DNA of 6,585 nt from Thioalkalivibrio sp. GTDB taxonomy: Bacteria > Pseudomonadota > Gammaproteobacteria > Ectothiorhodospirales > Ectothiorhodospiraceae. The notes under the pieces were generated by a model. That model was not told the origin of the DNA. It did no database searches and saw only the letters and a program-made list of their open reading frames with translations. Of the stretch, positions 1-5,930 are shown in pieces; positions within the stretch are counted from its first letter, which is position 1; the number at the start of each line of letters is the position of its first letter. The position numbers and the translations under genes were made by a program. The stretch lies in assembly GCA_003563455.1 (NCBI GenBank), contig PWRV01000324.1:1-6585 (forward strand), given 5' to 3'.

Positions 1-375
1 CGCGGCGGCATCTCCATGTCACGAGCCGGTGGCGGCGCACCCATGCCACCCTCGCGCGGCGGCATCTCCATGTCACGAGCCGGTGGCGGCGCACCCATGC
101 CACCCTCGCGCGGCGGCATCTCCATGTCGCGACCCGGCGGCGGCGTGCCCATGCCGCCCTCGCGCGGCGGCATCTCCATGTCGCGACCCGGCGGCGGCGT
201 GCCCATGCCGCCCTCGCGCGGCGGCATCTCCATGTCGCGAGCCGGTGGCGGCGTGCCCATGCCACGCTCGCGCGGCGGCATCTCCATGTCACGACCCGGT
301 GGCGGCGTGCCCATGCCACGCTCGCCCGATGGCATCTCCATGTCACGACCCGGTGGTGTACCCATGTCTCGCTCC
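1..375 (-). repeat. 54-bp in-frame tandem repeat array
   Basis: Six 54-bp units start at 1, 55, 109, 163, 217 and 271. A seventh, degenerate unit at 325-375 has lost one codon, and a half unit lies at about 376-402. The unit length is exactly 18 codons, so copy-number change would keep the minus-strand reading frame. Units 1 and 2 are identical, as are units 3 and 4. Divergence increases toward the signal-peptide end of the gene. The array reaches the left edge, so the true copy number is not known. Confidence 0.95.
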
Positions 376-509
376 GGCGGCGGCGTACCCATGCCGGGCG
401 CGGGTGATGCATCACCCGCGCTACCGTCGAAGCCTTGCGCGGCGGCGGAGCTTCCCAGGATGGCCAGAGATCCGATGGCCACGGCGAGTGCGCTTCTACA
501 CAGAATCAT
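1..509 (-). CDS. Exported Met/Pro/Gly-rich 18-residue repeat protein (C-terminus beyond window)
   Basis: I recognise no family. Reading the minus strand, an AGGAG (520-516) precedes two adjacent ATGs at 512-510 and 509-507. I chose the second because its spacing is 6 nt against 3 nt, but either could be used. The protein opens with a clear Sec signal peptide (MILCRS, then a hydrophobic core ALAVAIGSLAILG, then SSAAA before Gln-Gly), with cleavage probably after residue 24 or so. The Cys lies too early to be a lipobox. A short linker (FDGSAGDASPAPG) follows, then about seven repeats with consensus GMGTPPPGRDMEMPPREG. The frame is open without a stop to the left edge. Each repeat has three Met, five Pro and paired charges (RD, E, RE), so the mature protein should be exported and disordered or extended. 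Function is unknown. Metal (copper) binding through the MxM motif, or acting as an oxidisable Met buffer, are guesses only. The gene is divergent from the exported protein at 1169. Confidence 0.82.
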   Translation of the reverse strand, partial: MILCRSALAVAIGSLAILGSSAAAQGFDGSAGDASPAPGMGTPPPERDMGTPPGRDMEMPSGERGMGTPPPGRDMEMPPRERGMGTPPPARDMEMPPREGGMGTPPPGRDMEMPPREGGMGTPPPGRDMEMPPREGGMGAPPPARDMEMPPREGGMGAPPPARDMEMPP

Positions 510-514
510 CATTT

Positions 515-520
515 ACTCCT
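515..520 (-). promoter_or_regulatory. Ribosome binding site of the repeat protein
   Basis: On the minus strand AGGAGT lies just before ATGATG. It is the main evidence, with the signal peptide, that the minus strand rather than the plus strand is the coding strand of the repeat array. Confidence 0.7.
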
Positions 521-606
521 GTTCGCAAAGTACATTGTCCAACCCATCCTGCATGGGGCATGCCAGATCGCTGCGGGAGTCAAGCGAACGTCGCAGAACA
601 ACGGCT

Positions 607-627
607 TATGCGCCAAATTGCGGCATA
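607..627. promoter_or_regulatory. Imperfect 21-bp palindrome, possible operator
   Basis: TATGC-GC-CAA-A-TTG-CG-GCATA pairs at 8 of 10 arm positions around a central A. It lies about 95 bp upstream of the repeat-protein start, a position suited to a dimeric regulator. No regulator gene is in the window, so the role is inferred from symmetry and location only. Confidence 0.3.
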
Positions 628-685
628 GGAGAGCGATTGAGATGCTGAAATCAACGTATAACAGCGACACACCGGGTCATCGTGG

Positions 686-704
686 CAGTGTCGCAATGAC
701 ACTG
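686..704. promoter_or_regulatory. Perfect 7-5-7 inverted repeat, possible operator or hairpin
   Basis: CAGTGTC and GACACTG flank a 5-nt centre (GCAAT). The arms are perfect and lie in the divergent spacer, about 175 bp from the repeat-protein start. It could be a protein-binding site or an RNA hairpin. No T-run follows, so an intrinsic terminator is unlikely. Confidence 0.35.
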
Positions 705-758
705 TTCTGCCCCGTTGCCGGGACCCTGGGAATCGACCACCTCCGTTGGCCAATTCTG

Positions 759-803
759 GCGGCACCTTCGTGTGCCGCTGAGGAGGAGACGGATGATCTC
801 CTC
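759..803 (+). other. Two consecutive stem-loops around a strong Shine-Dalgarno
   Basis: GCGGCAC (759-765) pairs with GTGCCGC (772-778) across a 6-nt loop. GAGGAGA (783-789) pairs with TCTCCTC (797-803). An AGGAGG at 781-786 and an ATG at 793 overlap the second stem, so in RNA that stem would hide the Shine-Dalgarno. The frame from this ATG runs to 1074 with no recognisable protein, so this may be the relic of a translated leader or a coincidence. Confidence 0.35.
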
Positions 804-1055
804 GCTCGGCTGCGGTATAAACGTGTTCGCTGACATCCGTAGCCTGTTCACGCCCAGAGCACGCGATGAAATCCCGTTCCCGACGCCGATTCGCTCTCAG
901 CACGCTGGCCGCCCCCCCTCTTGCTGCTGCACGGCACGGGCAGCCGCGCCAATCCGATCGAGGATTTGCTTGCCAACGCGCGCGTCCGGCACGGGGGACA
1001 ACGAAGACGGGCATCACCCGGCAGGGCCGGGGCATCCGGGGAGATCTGCAGGCAG

Positions 1056-1084
1056 TTGTCGACGGGTACGGTAGGCTCTATAGA
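1056..1084 (+). promoter_or_regulatory. Sigma-70-like promoter for the 402-residue exported protein
   Basis: TTGTCG (1056-1061) and TATAGA (1079-1084) are separated by 17 bp, the preferred spacing. Each hexamer matches four of six consensus bases. Transcription would begin near 1091, giving an untranslated leader of about 78 nt before GTG 1169. Confidence 0.5.
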
Positions 1085-1156
1085 ATTGGAGAGGTCGCCG
1101 GGAGACCGTGGTCGTTCCCGGCCTGCTGCGGGCCTGCTGGGCCCGGCATACATTCG

Positions 1157-1161
1157 AGGAG
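1157..1161 (+). promoter_or_regulatory. Ribosome binding site deciding a GTG start
   Basis: AGGAG sits 7 nt before GTG 1169. No other start in this frame near the signal peptide has as good a site; ATG 1193 has none. The frame remains open upstream to 866, but that stretch lacks protein-like sequence. Confidence 0.7.
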
Positions 1162-1168
1162 AGATTGC

Positions 1169-2377
1169 GTGGGTGATTGGCGCGGGTTGGTCATGGCATG
1201 GGCTTTCGCGGGCAGTTGCGTCATGGGCGCGCCTGCCGTGTGGGCCGATGATCCGGACCTCGAGGAGACCGATGCAGTGGTCGAGACGCGCGAAGTGCCG
1301 ACGTTCGACCAGGGCAAGGCGTTTGAGCTGCTGGGCAAGGCTGCCGAGTACTTCGACGGAATCGCCGCGCTGCCTGAAAGCCACTGGTTGCGGCGCGACC
1401 AGGAAGGTGCGAATCGCGACATCGACGATCTGCTCGACGACGCCCTTGAGGTAATGGACGTCCCCGAAATCGTCGGCATGCGGGAGGACTACCGCAAGCT
1501 CGAATCCCGCATCGGCACCGAACAGCAACGGATTGCCGAATTGCGCGAGCGGCGCATGTTCGCCCCGGACACCGATGCCAGCACCTTGTCGCGCTTCACC
1601 CCGACGGAGACGCTGCGGTCCATGACGGCCAGCACGCGGGGTGATTTCGACAAGCTGATCGCGGCCCGCGAGGCGAATGTCGAGGCCTACGAAGAGGAAC
1701 TCGAAGGCCTCAAGCGTGGCATGTCCGAATCCCTTGCGGCCATTGGCCTAGAGATGCCGCCGGATCAGCTCGAGCTCTGGCTCAGTTCGGCGATTGGTGA
1801 CGACGTGGTGTCGATGGGCGTGGTCTTCCGCAGCATTCGCACCATCACCCTGCGCCTTGAGGAACTGACGCGCGAAAGCGGAGAGAACCTGGCCGTCGCC
1901 AGCCGCTATTACGGGATGGTGGTGATGCTGCACCGCCTGGTGGTGTCGATGCAGGAGGCCTTCGTGGCAAAGGTGGACGAGGATATCCTGCCCCACCTGC
2001 AGGCCTACCGCGACGAGGCCGACGCGATCATTGCCCAGTCCCGCGCGCTCATCCGCAGCGGCGGCAACCGTGCCGGGCTCGAAAGCAACATCGCTGCAAA
2101 CGAGCTGACCCAGCGGGCCATCGATCTCTACCTGCGCATCGTGAACAGTCAACGGGCGAAGGTCGCCGAGGCGCTGGAGGTCAGCGAACGCGAGCACCAG
2201 GTCGCCATCAACACGTTCCGCACCGTCCGCCTCAGCTCGAATGTCGCCGATCTCATCCGCGACGGGCTCGGTACCTTCGACACCCTCTCCGACCTGCAGG
2301 TGCCGGACACGGCCGAGTTCCAGAACGAGGAAATTCGACAGGAATTCCTCCTGCTGACCGAGCGATTGCGGGAATAA
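1169..2377 (+). CDS. Exported helix-rich protein of unknown function
   Basis: I do not recognise this 402-residue protein. The GTG start follows an AGGAG at 7-nt spacing and yields a compact Sec signal peptide: GDWRG, then a hydrophobic core (LVMAWAFAGSCVMG), then APAVWA before Asp-Asp, with cleavage near residue 26. The mature part is strongly acidic and looks almost entirely alpha-helical. Residues about 105-128 and 160-190 are heptad-like and charged (ESRIGTEQQRIAELRERR; EANVEAYEEELEGLKRG), suggesting coiled coil. Residues about 212-267 form a more hydrophobic amphipathic stretch (RYYGMVVMLHRLVV), which is not a clear membrane segment. There is no cysteine after the signal peptide and no catalytic motif that I can see. 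It probably acts in the periplasm, perhaps as a scaffold or partner protein. It stands alone: divergent from the repeat protein upstream and convergent with the binding-protein gene downstream. Codon use (GC-rich third positions) is typical of a native gene. Confidence 0.85.
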   Translation: MGDWRGLVMAWAFAGSCVMGAPAVWADDPDLEETDAVVETREVPTFDQGKAFELLGKAAEYFDGIAALPESHWLRRDQEGANRDIDDLLDDALEVMDVPEIVGMREDYRKLESRIGTEQQRIAELRERRMFAPDTDASTLSRFTPTETLRSMTASTRGDFDKLIAAREANVEAYEEELEGLKRGMSESLAAIGLEMPPDQLELWLSSAIGDDVVSMGVVFRSIRTITLRLEELTRESGENLAVASRYYGMVVMLHRLVVSMQEAFVAKVDEDILPHLQAYRDEADAIIAQSRALIRSGGNRAGLESNIAANELTQRAIDLYLRIVNSQRAKVAEALEVSEREHQVAINTFRTVRLSSNVADLIRDGLGTFDTLSDLQVPDTAEFQNEEIRQEFLLLTERLRE

Positions 2378-2558
2378 GGATCGAACGTCTGGTCGATGAG
2401 TAGCAGGCCGTCCGCCTCATTCACGACGGCCAAGTCGATCTCACCGTGGATCTAGAACCACCGGATGATCGCCTGGAGGTGGTCATCGAGGTGCCCGCCG
2501 GGTTTGCCGGGCAAGCAGATACACCTTCGACTCGTTCCGTACTTCCCTGGGAGGAATG
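2378..2558. other. Convergent spacer between stop codons
   Basis: The spacer holds a perfect 7-bp stem (see 2406-2431) and a short GCCCG/CGGGC stem at 2493-2512. No T-run follows either. On the minus strand the readable string EIDLAVVNEADGLLLIDQTF ends at the in-frame stop just before it (about 2450). It looks protein-like but has no start and no family I can name. Confidence 0.5.
2406..2431. terminator. Stem-loop between convergent genes, possible transcript end
   Basis: GGCCGTC (2406-2412) pairs perfectly with GACGGCC (2425-2431) over a 12-nt loop, 28 bp after the stop at 2377. It has no U-tract, so it would be an RNA-stabilising 3' hairpin or part of a factor-dependent terminator rather than a classical intrinsic one. 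Confidence 0.3.
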
Positions 2559-3404
2559 TCAGAACACCTCCGGGGCCAGGATGAACAGCATCCGCAGGGC
2601 CGCCCCGGCCTCAATATCCGGCATGGTGTTGCGGAAGATGCGCGCCATATCACCATTCTGGTAGAGCGCGCTCAGCCCCCGGTCGACAGCCAGACGGAAA
2701 TCACTGTCGCCACGCTGCAGGACGAGACCGTGCTTCTCGACCGTCAGGGTGTCATCGGAAATCCGCAGGCTGTCGGGCAGATCACCGGAGATCGCGAGGC
2801 CGAACAGCTGCGACTGATCGCCGAAGAAGGCGTCGAGATCCCCCTTGGCCATTGCCGCGACACCATCCCGGAAGGTGCTGAACGTGATCACCTCGGCCTC
2901 GAGGCCGGCGGCCTTCAGGGAATTGCGCAGAATCTCCTCCGTGGTGGTCTCACCGCGCACCCCCAGCCGCTTGCCGTCCAGATCCTCGAACGTGGTGTCC
3001 CCCTCCCCTGCGAGCAGCACGGCCGTCCCGTCGACAAAGGTGGGGATCGAGAAGTCAACCCGCTCGCGACGGCTCAGTGTGATCGTAGCGGCTCCACAAT
3101 GCAGGTCGACGCGCCCCCCCTCCACCGCGTCGAAACGGCTCTGCGCATCCAAAGGCACCCACACCGGCGTCAGCTTCTCCATGCCCAGTGCGTCGGCAAA
3201 TCGTGCCGCAAGGGCCTGGCAGACCATCACGGAGTAGCCCTGCGGCTGCCCGGCGCCGTCGACATAGGACAGGGGTACGGCATCGGTCCGGTGGCCGAGG
3301 CGTATCTCGCCACTGTCCAGTAGCCGATTCAGAGTATCTGCTGCGACCGGTGCAGCCACGAGAGCGAAAGAGAGGGTCAGGGATAAAAGAACGGTGCGGC
3401 GCAT
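2559..3404 (-). CDS. Amino-acid ABC transporter substrate-binding protein (SBP family 3, GltI-like)
   Basis: This 281-residue periplasmic protein should bind a polar amino acid and deliver it to an ABC permease. The start ATG (3404-3402) follows a very strong AGGAGGAG at 6-nt spacing. The signal peptide MRRTVLLSLTLSFALVAAPVAA is cleaved before Asp23. The family pattern is complete: IRLGHRTDAVPLSY near residues 34-47, GYSVMVCQALAARF at 57-69, DLHCGAATITLSRRERVDFS at 100-119, the GVRGETTTEE hinge region at 148-157, and DAFFGDQSQL at 191-200. By alignment with the family, Arg112 should hold the ligand carboxylate and Asp196 its amino group. Cys62 and Cys103 could form a disulfide; the second sits where GltI has DFECG. 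This points to an acidic amino acid such as glutamate or aspartate, but specificity cannot be proved. No permease or ATPase gene is adjacent, so it is an orphan here. It might serve a distant transporter or a receptor. Confidence 0.93.
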   Translation of the reverse strand: MRRTVLLSLTLSFALVAAPVAADTLNRLLDSGEIRLGHRTDAVPLSYVDGAGQPQGYSVMVCQALAARFADALGMEKLTPVWVPLDAQSRFDAVEGGRVDLHCGAATITLSRRERVDFSIPTFVDGTAVLLAGEGDTTFEDLDGKRLGVRGETTTEEILRNSLKAAGLEAEVITFSTFRDGVAAMAKGDLDAFFGDQSQLFGLAISGDLPDSLRISDDTLTVEKHGLVLQRGDSDFRLAVDRGLSALYQNGDMARIFRNTMPDIEAGAALRMLFILAPEVF

Positions 3405-3410
3405 TGGAAA

Positions 3411-3418
3411 CTCCTCCT
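3411..3418 (-). promoter_or_regulatory. Strong ribosome binding site of the binding protein
   Basis: AGGAGGAG on the minus strand, 6 nt before the ATG at 3404. Upstream in-frame starts (for example a 325-residue version from 3536) would read this site as codons Lys-Glu-Glu and put the signal peptide internally, so they are rejected. The strength fits the high expression usual for periplasmic binding proteins. Confidence 0.8.
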
Positions 3419-4163
3419 TGGTGGGCATTGCATGCCGTTGCATATCCGCAAGCGCGGCTGCAAACCACCCATCTTCGCGTCGAGTGTCAAGCGCTGAATA
3501 CGTCGGCTGAGCCCCGCGGCGACGGTCAATGACCACCGGTCAACAAAGTCGCGGTCAACAAAGTGGGCGTCTAATAGTGTGCCGCGTCTTGTGGTGTACC
3601 CGGTCCGCAGCGACGTTATTCCAGGCCGGAGTATAGGGATCGGAGCTGGGCAAAACAGTCAAAAAAGCGCATAAATTGCCATGGGCAGTCGGATGGAAAG
3701 CGGGCGATCGAAACGGGTGCCCGGCATCGAGGCCGGGAATGCGTGCGGGGGTGCGGTGAAGGTGATAACCTGCGTCAACGATATCCTCAGCACAAGGCCG
3801 GTGGTGGGCTGGGCGACCGGCGGAGATGAAGTGAAAAGCGGTACGGGCGCATGCTGAAATTGCGCAGTGGGTTTGGCGCAGATAAGGAATTTCGGCTAAT
3901 GTGAACCGGTCTTTTACACTTCGGGGCAGCCACGTTTTTCCCGGCCGTAGTTAAAGTCCAGGGCAAAGGACGCCGACCGGTTTTCGGTGGACACCCTCTT
4001 GCAAAGGATGAACAACCCGGTAAAACGATGGGGCCCGGGCGGATCGCCCCGATGACACCCCGTTGCCCTTGGGCGGCGGTTCCACTTTGTATCTCCCGTC
4101 GAGTTGCAGCCGTTGCGGCACTCGGTCCTGATGGCGTATGACCTTGATGAATTGGAGCGTTTG
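3419..4163. other. Divergent spacer between binding-protein and mscS-type genes
   Basis: About 745 bp with no convincing gene. It contains the direct repeat at 3537-3564, an AT-richer patch near 3648-3680, a perfect hairpin CCCGGC/GCCGGG at 3720-3737 and a short GGGCG/CGCCC stem at 4037-4049. A 58-residue open frame at 3681-3857 has no ribosome binding site. A TTGACA (minus strand, 3490-3485) has no matching -10 at normal spacing. I could not locate a confident promoter for either flanking gene. Confidence 0.5.
3537..3564. repeat. 13-bp direct repeat at 15-bp spacing, possible regulator site
   Basis: CGGTCAACAAAGT occurs at 3537-3549 and again at 3552-3564, with a third shortened GGTCAA at 3524-3529. 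Repeat starts are 14 to 15 bp apart. It lies about 120-160 bp upstream of the binding-protein start, where tandem half-sites for an activator or repressor would be expected. On the minus strand each reads TTGACC, close to a -35 hexamer, but no good -10 follows. Confidence 0.4.
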
Positions 4164-5573
4164 ATGCCTCTCCGTGTTCGAATCCTCGTGCCTTCCTTGA
4201 TGTTCGTTCTGCTTGCTGCTCTCTGGCTTGTGCCAGTTGCCGTTGCGGCCCAGCAGGCGGAGGCCCCGGCCGCCGAAACACCTGCTGCTGAAGCGAGTGA
4301 GTCGGCCGCTGCCTCGGACGCGCCGGCGGAGGAGCCGCCAGCTTACCCGCCAGGGCTCGATGCCGTGGACATCCCCCTGGAAGAGTTGCAGCTTCGCCTC
4401 GTGCCCCTCACGGCCGACGAGCTTGCTGCCCTGGCCGTCGCATGGCAGGGGCTGGCCCGCGATGCCACGCAAGCCGTGGTCGACACCCAGCTCGAAATTC
4501 GCGCGATTCGCGCGGAGGGAGACACCGCTCCGGACGCGCTTCGCGATCAGCGGGTCGCACTAACGGAGGACCGGTCGCGGATCTTCGAGAGGTTTGCCGC
4601 CGTCGTCTCCAGTCTCGATGGCAAGGGCGGCGATCCGGATCTCGTCGAGAGTCTGCGTGGCTATCGCTCGGCGATCGCGATTGAGGAAACATCGCGCATG
4701 AATTTGCGCGAACTTGCCGAAGTGGCGGCCGCCTGGCTCATTTCACCCGAAGGTGGTATCCAGCTGCTCTTCCGCGTGACCGTGGTCGTGGCGGCGATTC
4801 TGGGCCTGTTCGTGGTGGCGCGGCTGGTACGCGGCTGGGCCCGACGCATCTTCGGTCGCATCCCGAACCTGTCGCAGCTTCTGACGGGCTTCCTCGCCAT
4901 GGCCGCCTACTGGCTGACCATCGCTTTCGGCCTGATGATCGTGCTGGCCATGCTTGGCGTGAACGTGACTCCGCTCTTCGCTCTCGTCGGCGGTGCCGCC
5001 TTCATCATGGCCTTCGCACTGCAGGACACGCTGAGCAACCTCGCCGCGGGCCTGATGATCATCATCAACCGGCCCTTCGACGAGGGGGATTACGTGACCG
5101 TCGCAGGTGTCGGCGGCACGGTACGGAACGTCTCGGTAGTGTCGACAACGGTCACGACCCCCGACAACCAGGTGATCGTGATCCCGAATTCCAAGGTTTG
5201 GGGTGACATCATAACCAACGTCACCGCCTCCGAGACGCGCCGCGTGGATCTCAGCTTCGGCATTTCCTACGACGATTCCATCGAGGAGGCGCAGGCGGTG
5301 CTGGAGGAAGTGGTGCGCGCGCACCCGGCGGTGCTTTCCGATCCAGCTCCGGTGGTCCGCGTGCATGCACTCGGGTCCAGTTCCGTTGACTTCATCGTGA
5401 GGCCGTGGACCCGCGCGGAGGATTACTGGACGGTCTACTGGGATCTGACCCGCCAGGTGAAGGAGGCCTTCGACGCGCGCGGCATTTCCATCCCGTATCC
5501 CCATACGGAGATGGTGGTGCGTGACAAGGACAAGGACAAGGTAGCCTTCGCGCGGCCGGATTCCACGAGCTGA
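4164..5573 (+). CDS. MscS-family mechanosensitive channel with extra exported N-terminal domain
   Basis: This 469-residue protein should be an inner-membrane channel that opens under membrane tension and releases solutes after osmotic downshock. ATG 4164 follows GGAG at 6-nt spacing; an upstream ATG at 4131 lacks a site. The N-terminus MPLRVRILVPSLMFVLL continues into a signal peptide ending near AVAA (residue 29). An Ala/Pro/Glu-rich linker (about 30-62) follows, then a helical extracytoplasmic domain (about 63-195). Three membrane helices lie near 199-223, 239-265 and 269-301. The third carries the MscS signature ALQDTLSNLAAG (285-296) followed by NRPFDEGDY. The beta domain (GTVRNVSVVSTTV, then VIVIPNSKVWGDIITN) and the C-terminal alpha/beta domain (SSSVDFIVRPW, YWDLTRQVKEAFDARGISIPYP) match E. 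coli MscS closely. E. coli MscS has 286 residues, so the additional ~185 here are an N-terminal domain. The tail is charged (RDKDKDK). The gene stands alone. Confidence 0.95.
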   Translation: MPLRVRILVPSLMFVLLAALWLVPVAVAAQQAEAPAAETPAAEASESAAASDAPAEEPPAYPPGLDAVDIPLEELQLRLVPLTADELAALAVAWQGLARDATQAVVDTQLEIRAIRAEGDTAPDALRDQRVALTEDRSRIFERFAAVVSSLDGKGGDPDLVESLRGYRSAIAIEETSRMNLRELAEVAAAWLISPEGGIQLLFRVTVVVAAILGLFVVARLVRGWARRIFGRIPNLSQLLTGFLAMAAYWLTIAFGLMIVLAMLGVNVTPLFALVGGAAFIMAFALQDTLSNLAAGLMIIINRPFDEGDYVTVAGVGGTVRNVSVVSTTVTTPDNQVIVIPNSKVWGDIITNVTASETRRVDLSFGISYDDSIEEAQAVLEEVVRAHPAVLSDPAPVVRVHALGSSSVDFIVRPWTRAEDYWTVYWDLTRQVKEAFDARGISIPYPHTEMVVRDKDKDKVAFARPDSTS

Positions 5574-5578
5574 TATGC

Positions 5579-5634
5579 GGTGGGGGCTCAGCGCCGGGCC
5601 CCCACCCCAGCCCTCCCCCACAGGTGGGGGAGGG
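5579..5634 (+). terminator. Two back-to-back GC hairpins after the mscS-type gene (REP-like or transcript end)
   Basis: GGTGGGGGC (5579-5587) pairs with GCCCCCACC (5598-5606) over a 10-nt loop. Immediately after, CCCTCCCCCA (5611-5620) pairs perfectly with TGGGGGAGGG (5625-5634) over a 4-nt loop, followed by AGCTTT. The first stem starts 6 nt after the stop. The left arm of the first and right arm of the second can also pair with each other's partners, giving alternative folds. The poor U-tract makes a classical terminator uncertain. The C-run/G-run palindrome resembles dispersed REP-type elements found between genes of many proteobacteria. Confidence 0.5.
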
Positions 5635-5880
5635 AGCTTTCATCGTCAGGGGTGGCGCAGTGCCATGGGAGTTAGTCTGAAATGGGGACAGGGGCGATGG
5701 GGTGACCATGGAACTCAACGGCATCGTACTGCCCGTGGAGATCGAGGGCGGAGACACGCACGCCGGGGCGTCAGTCCGCCGGCCGGATTGGCAGGCTGCT
5801 CCGGGGGTAGCCACTTCCTTCTGCCGTTCGTTACTGGTCACAGATGGGTCACGTACGCCGCCTTCGTGCGACCACGCAAG
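5635..5880. other. Spacer, no gene supported
   Basis: Between the hairpins and the tRNA terminator I see no convincing gene. Open frames on both strands cross it, but they lack ribosome binding sites and recognisable protein. One of them runs through the tRNA and is a known kind of artefact. A short direct repeat GGTCAC (11-bp period, about 5837-5853) is present. Confidence 0.5.
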
Positions 5881-5913
5881 AAAAAAGCGACCTGGACAGA
5901 ATCCGAAGTCGCT
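5881..5913 (-). terminator. Intrinsic terminator of the tRNA gene
   Basis: On the minus strand AGCGAC (5913-5908) pairs with GTCGCT (5891-5886) and is followed directly by a run of T (through 5881). It begins 17 nt after the tRNA 3' end. A smaller GGA/TCC stem can form inside the loop. Confidence 0.75.
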
Positions 5914-5930
5914 CTATTCTATGCGTTTTT

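Larger units (their letters stand above)
521..1168. other. Divergent spacer without a convincing gene
   Basis: About 650 bp separate the divergent starts at 509 and 1169. Open frames here lack the codon bias of the neighbouring genes. Three short starts are worth recording. ATG 642 has an AGGAG at 627-631 and a 63-residue frame ending at 833. ATG 793 has a perfect AGGAGG at 781-786. ATG 866 opens a frame starting MKSRSRRRFALSTLAA, which resembles a twin-arginine signal, and is followed by a run of seven C (912-918). None continues into recognisable protein. The spacer also holds inverted repeats at 551-563, 607-627, 686-704, 759-778 and 783-803. It may combine regulatory DNA with the remains of a decayed gene. 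Confidence 0.5.

Noticed and set aside
16..648. Plus-strand open frames through the 54-bp repeats (repeating SRAGGGAPMPPSRGGISM and a second frame)
   Set aside because: No ribosome binding site or signal; they are the opposite side of the repeat gene, whose minus strand has an AGGAG, a signal peptide and a more protein-like repeat. They stay open only because the repeat lacks stops.
642..833. 63-residue plus-strand frame with an AGGAG 10 nt upstream
   Set aside because: Spacing is long, third-position GC is lower than in the true genes, the frame overlaps a perfect inverted repeat, and the product is unrecognised.
866..1168. N-terminal extension of the 402-residue protein to ATG 866
   Set aside because: A promoter (1056-1084), ribosome binding site (1157-1161) and signal peptide all support GTG 1169; the extension would bury the signal peptide.
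3681..3857. 58-residue plus-strand frame in the spacer
   Set aside because: No ribosome binding site, no family, and it contains a hairpin.
4743..5621. 292-residue minus-strand frame opposite the channel gene
   Set aside because: It is a shadow of the MscS-type gene, rich in His and Arg, with no start signal.
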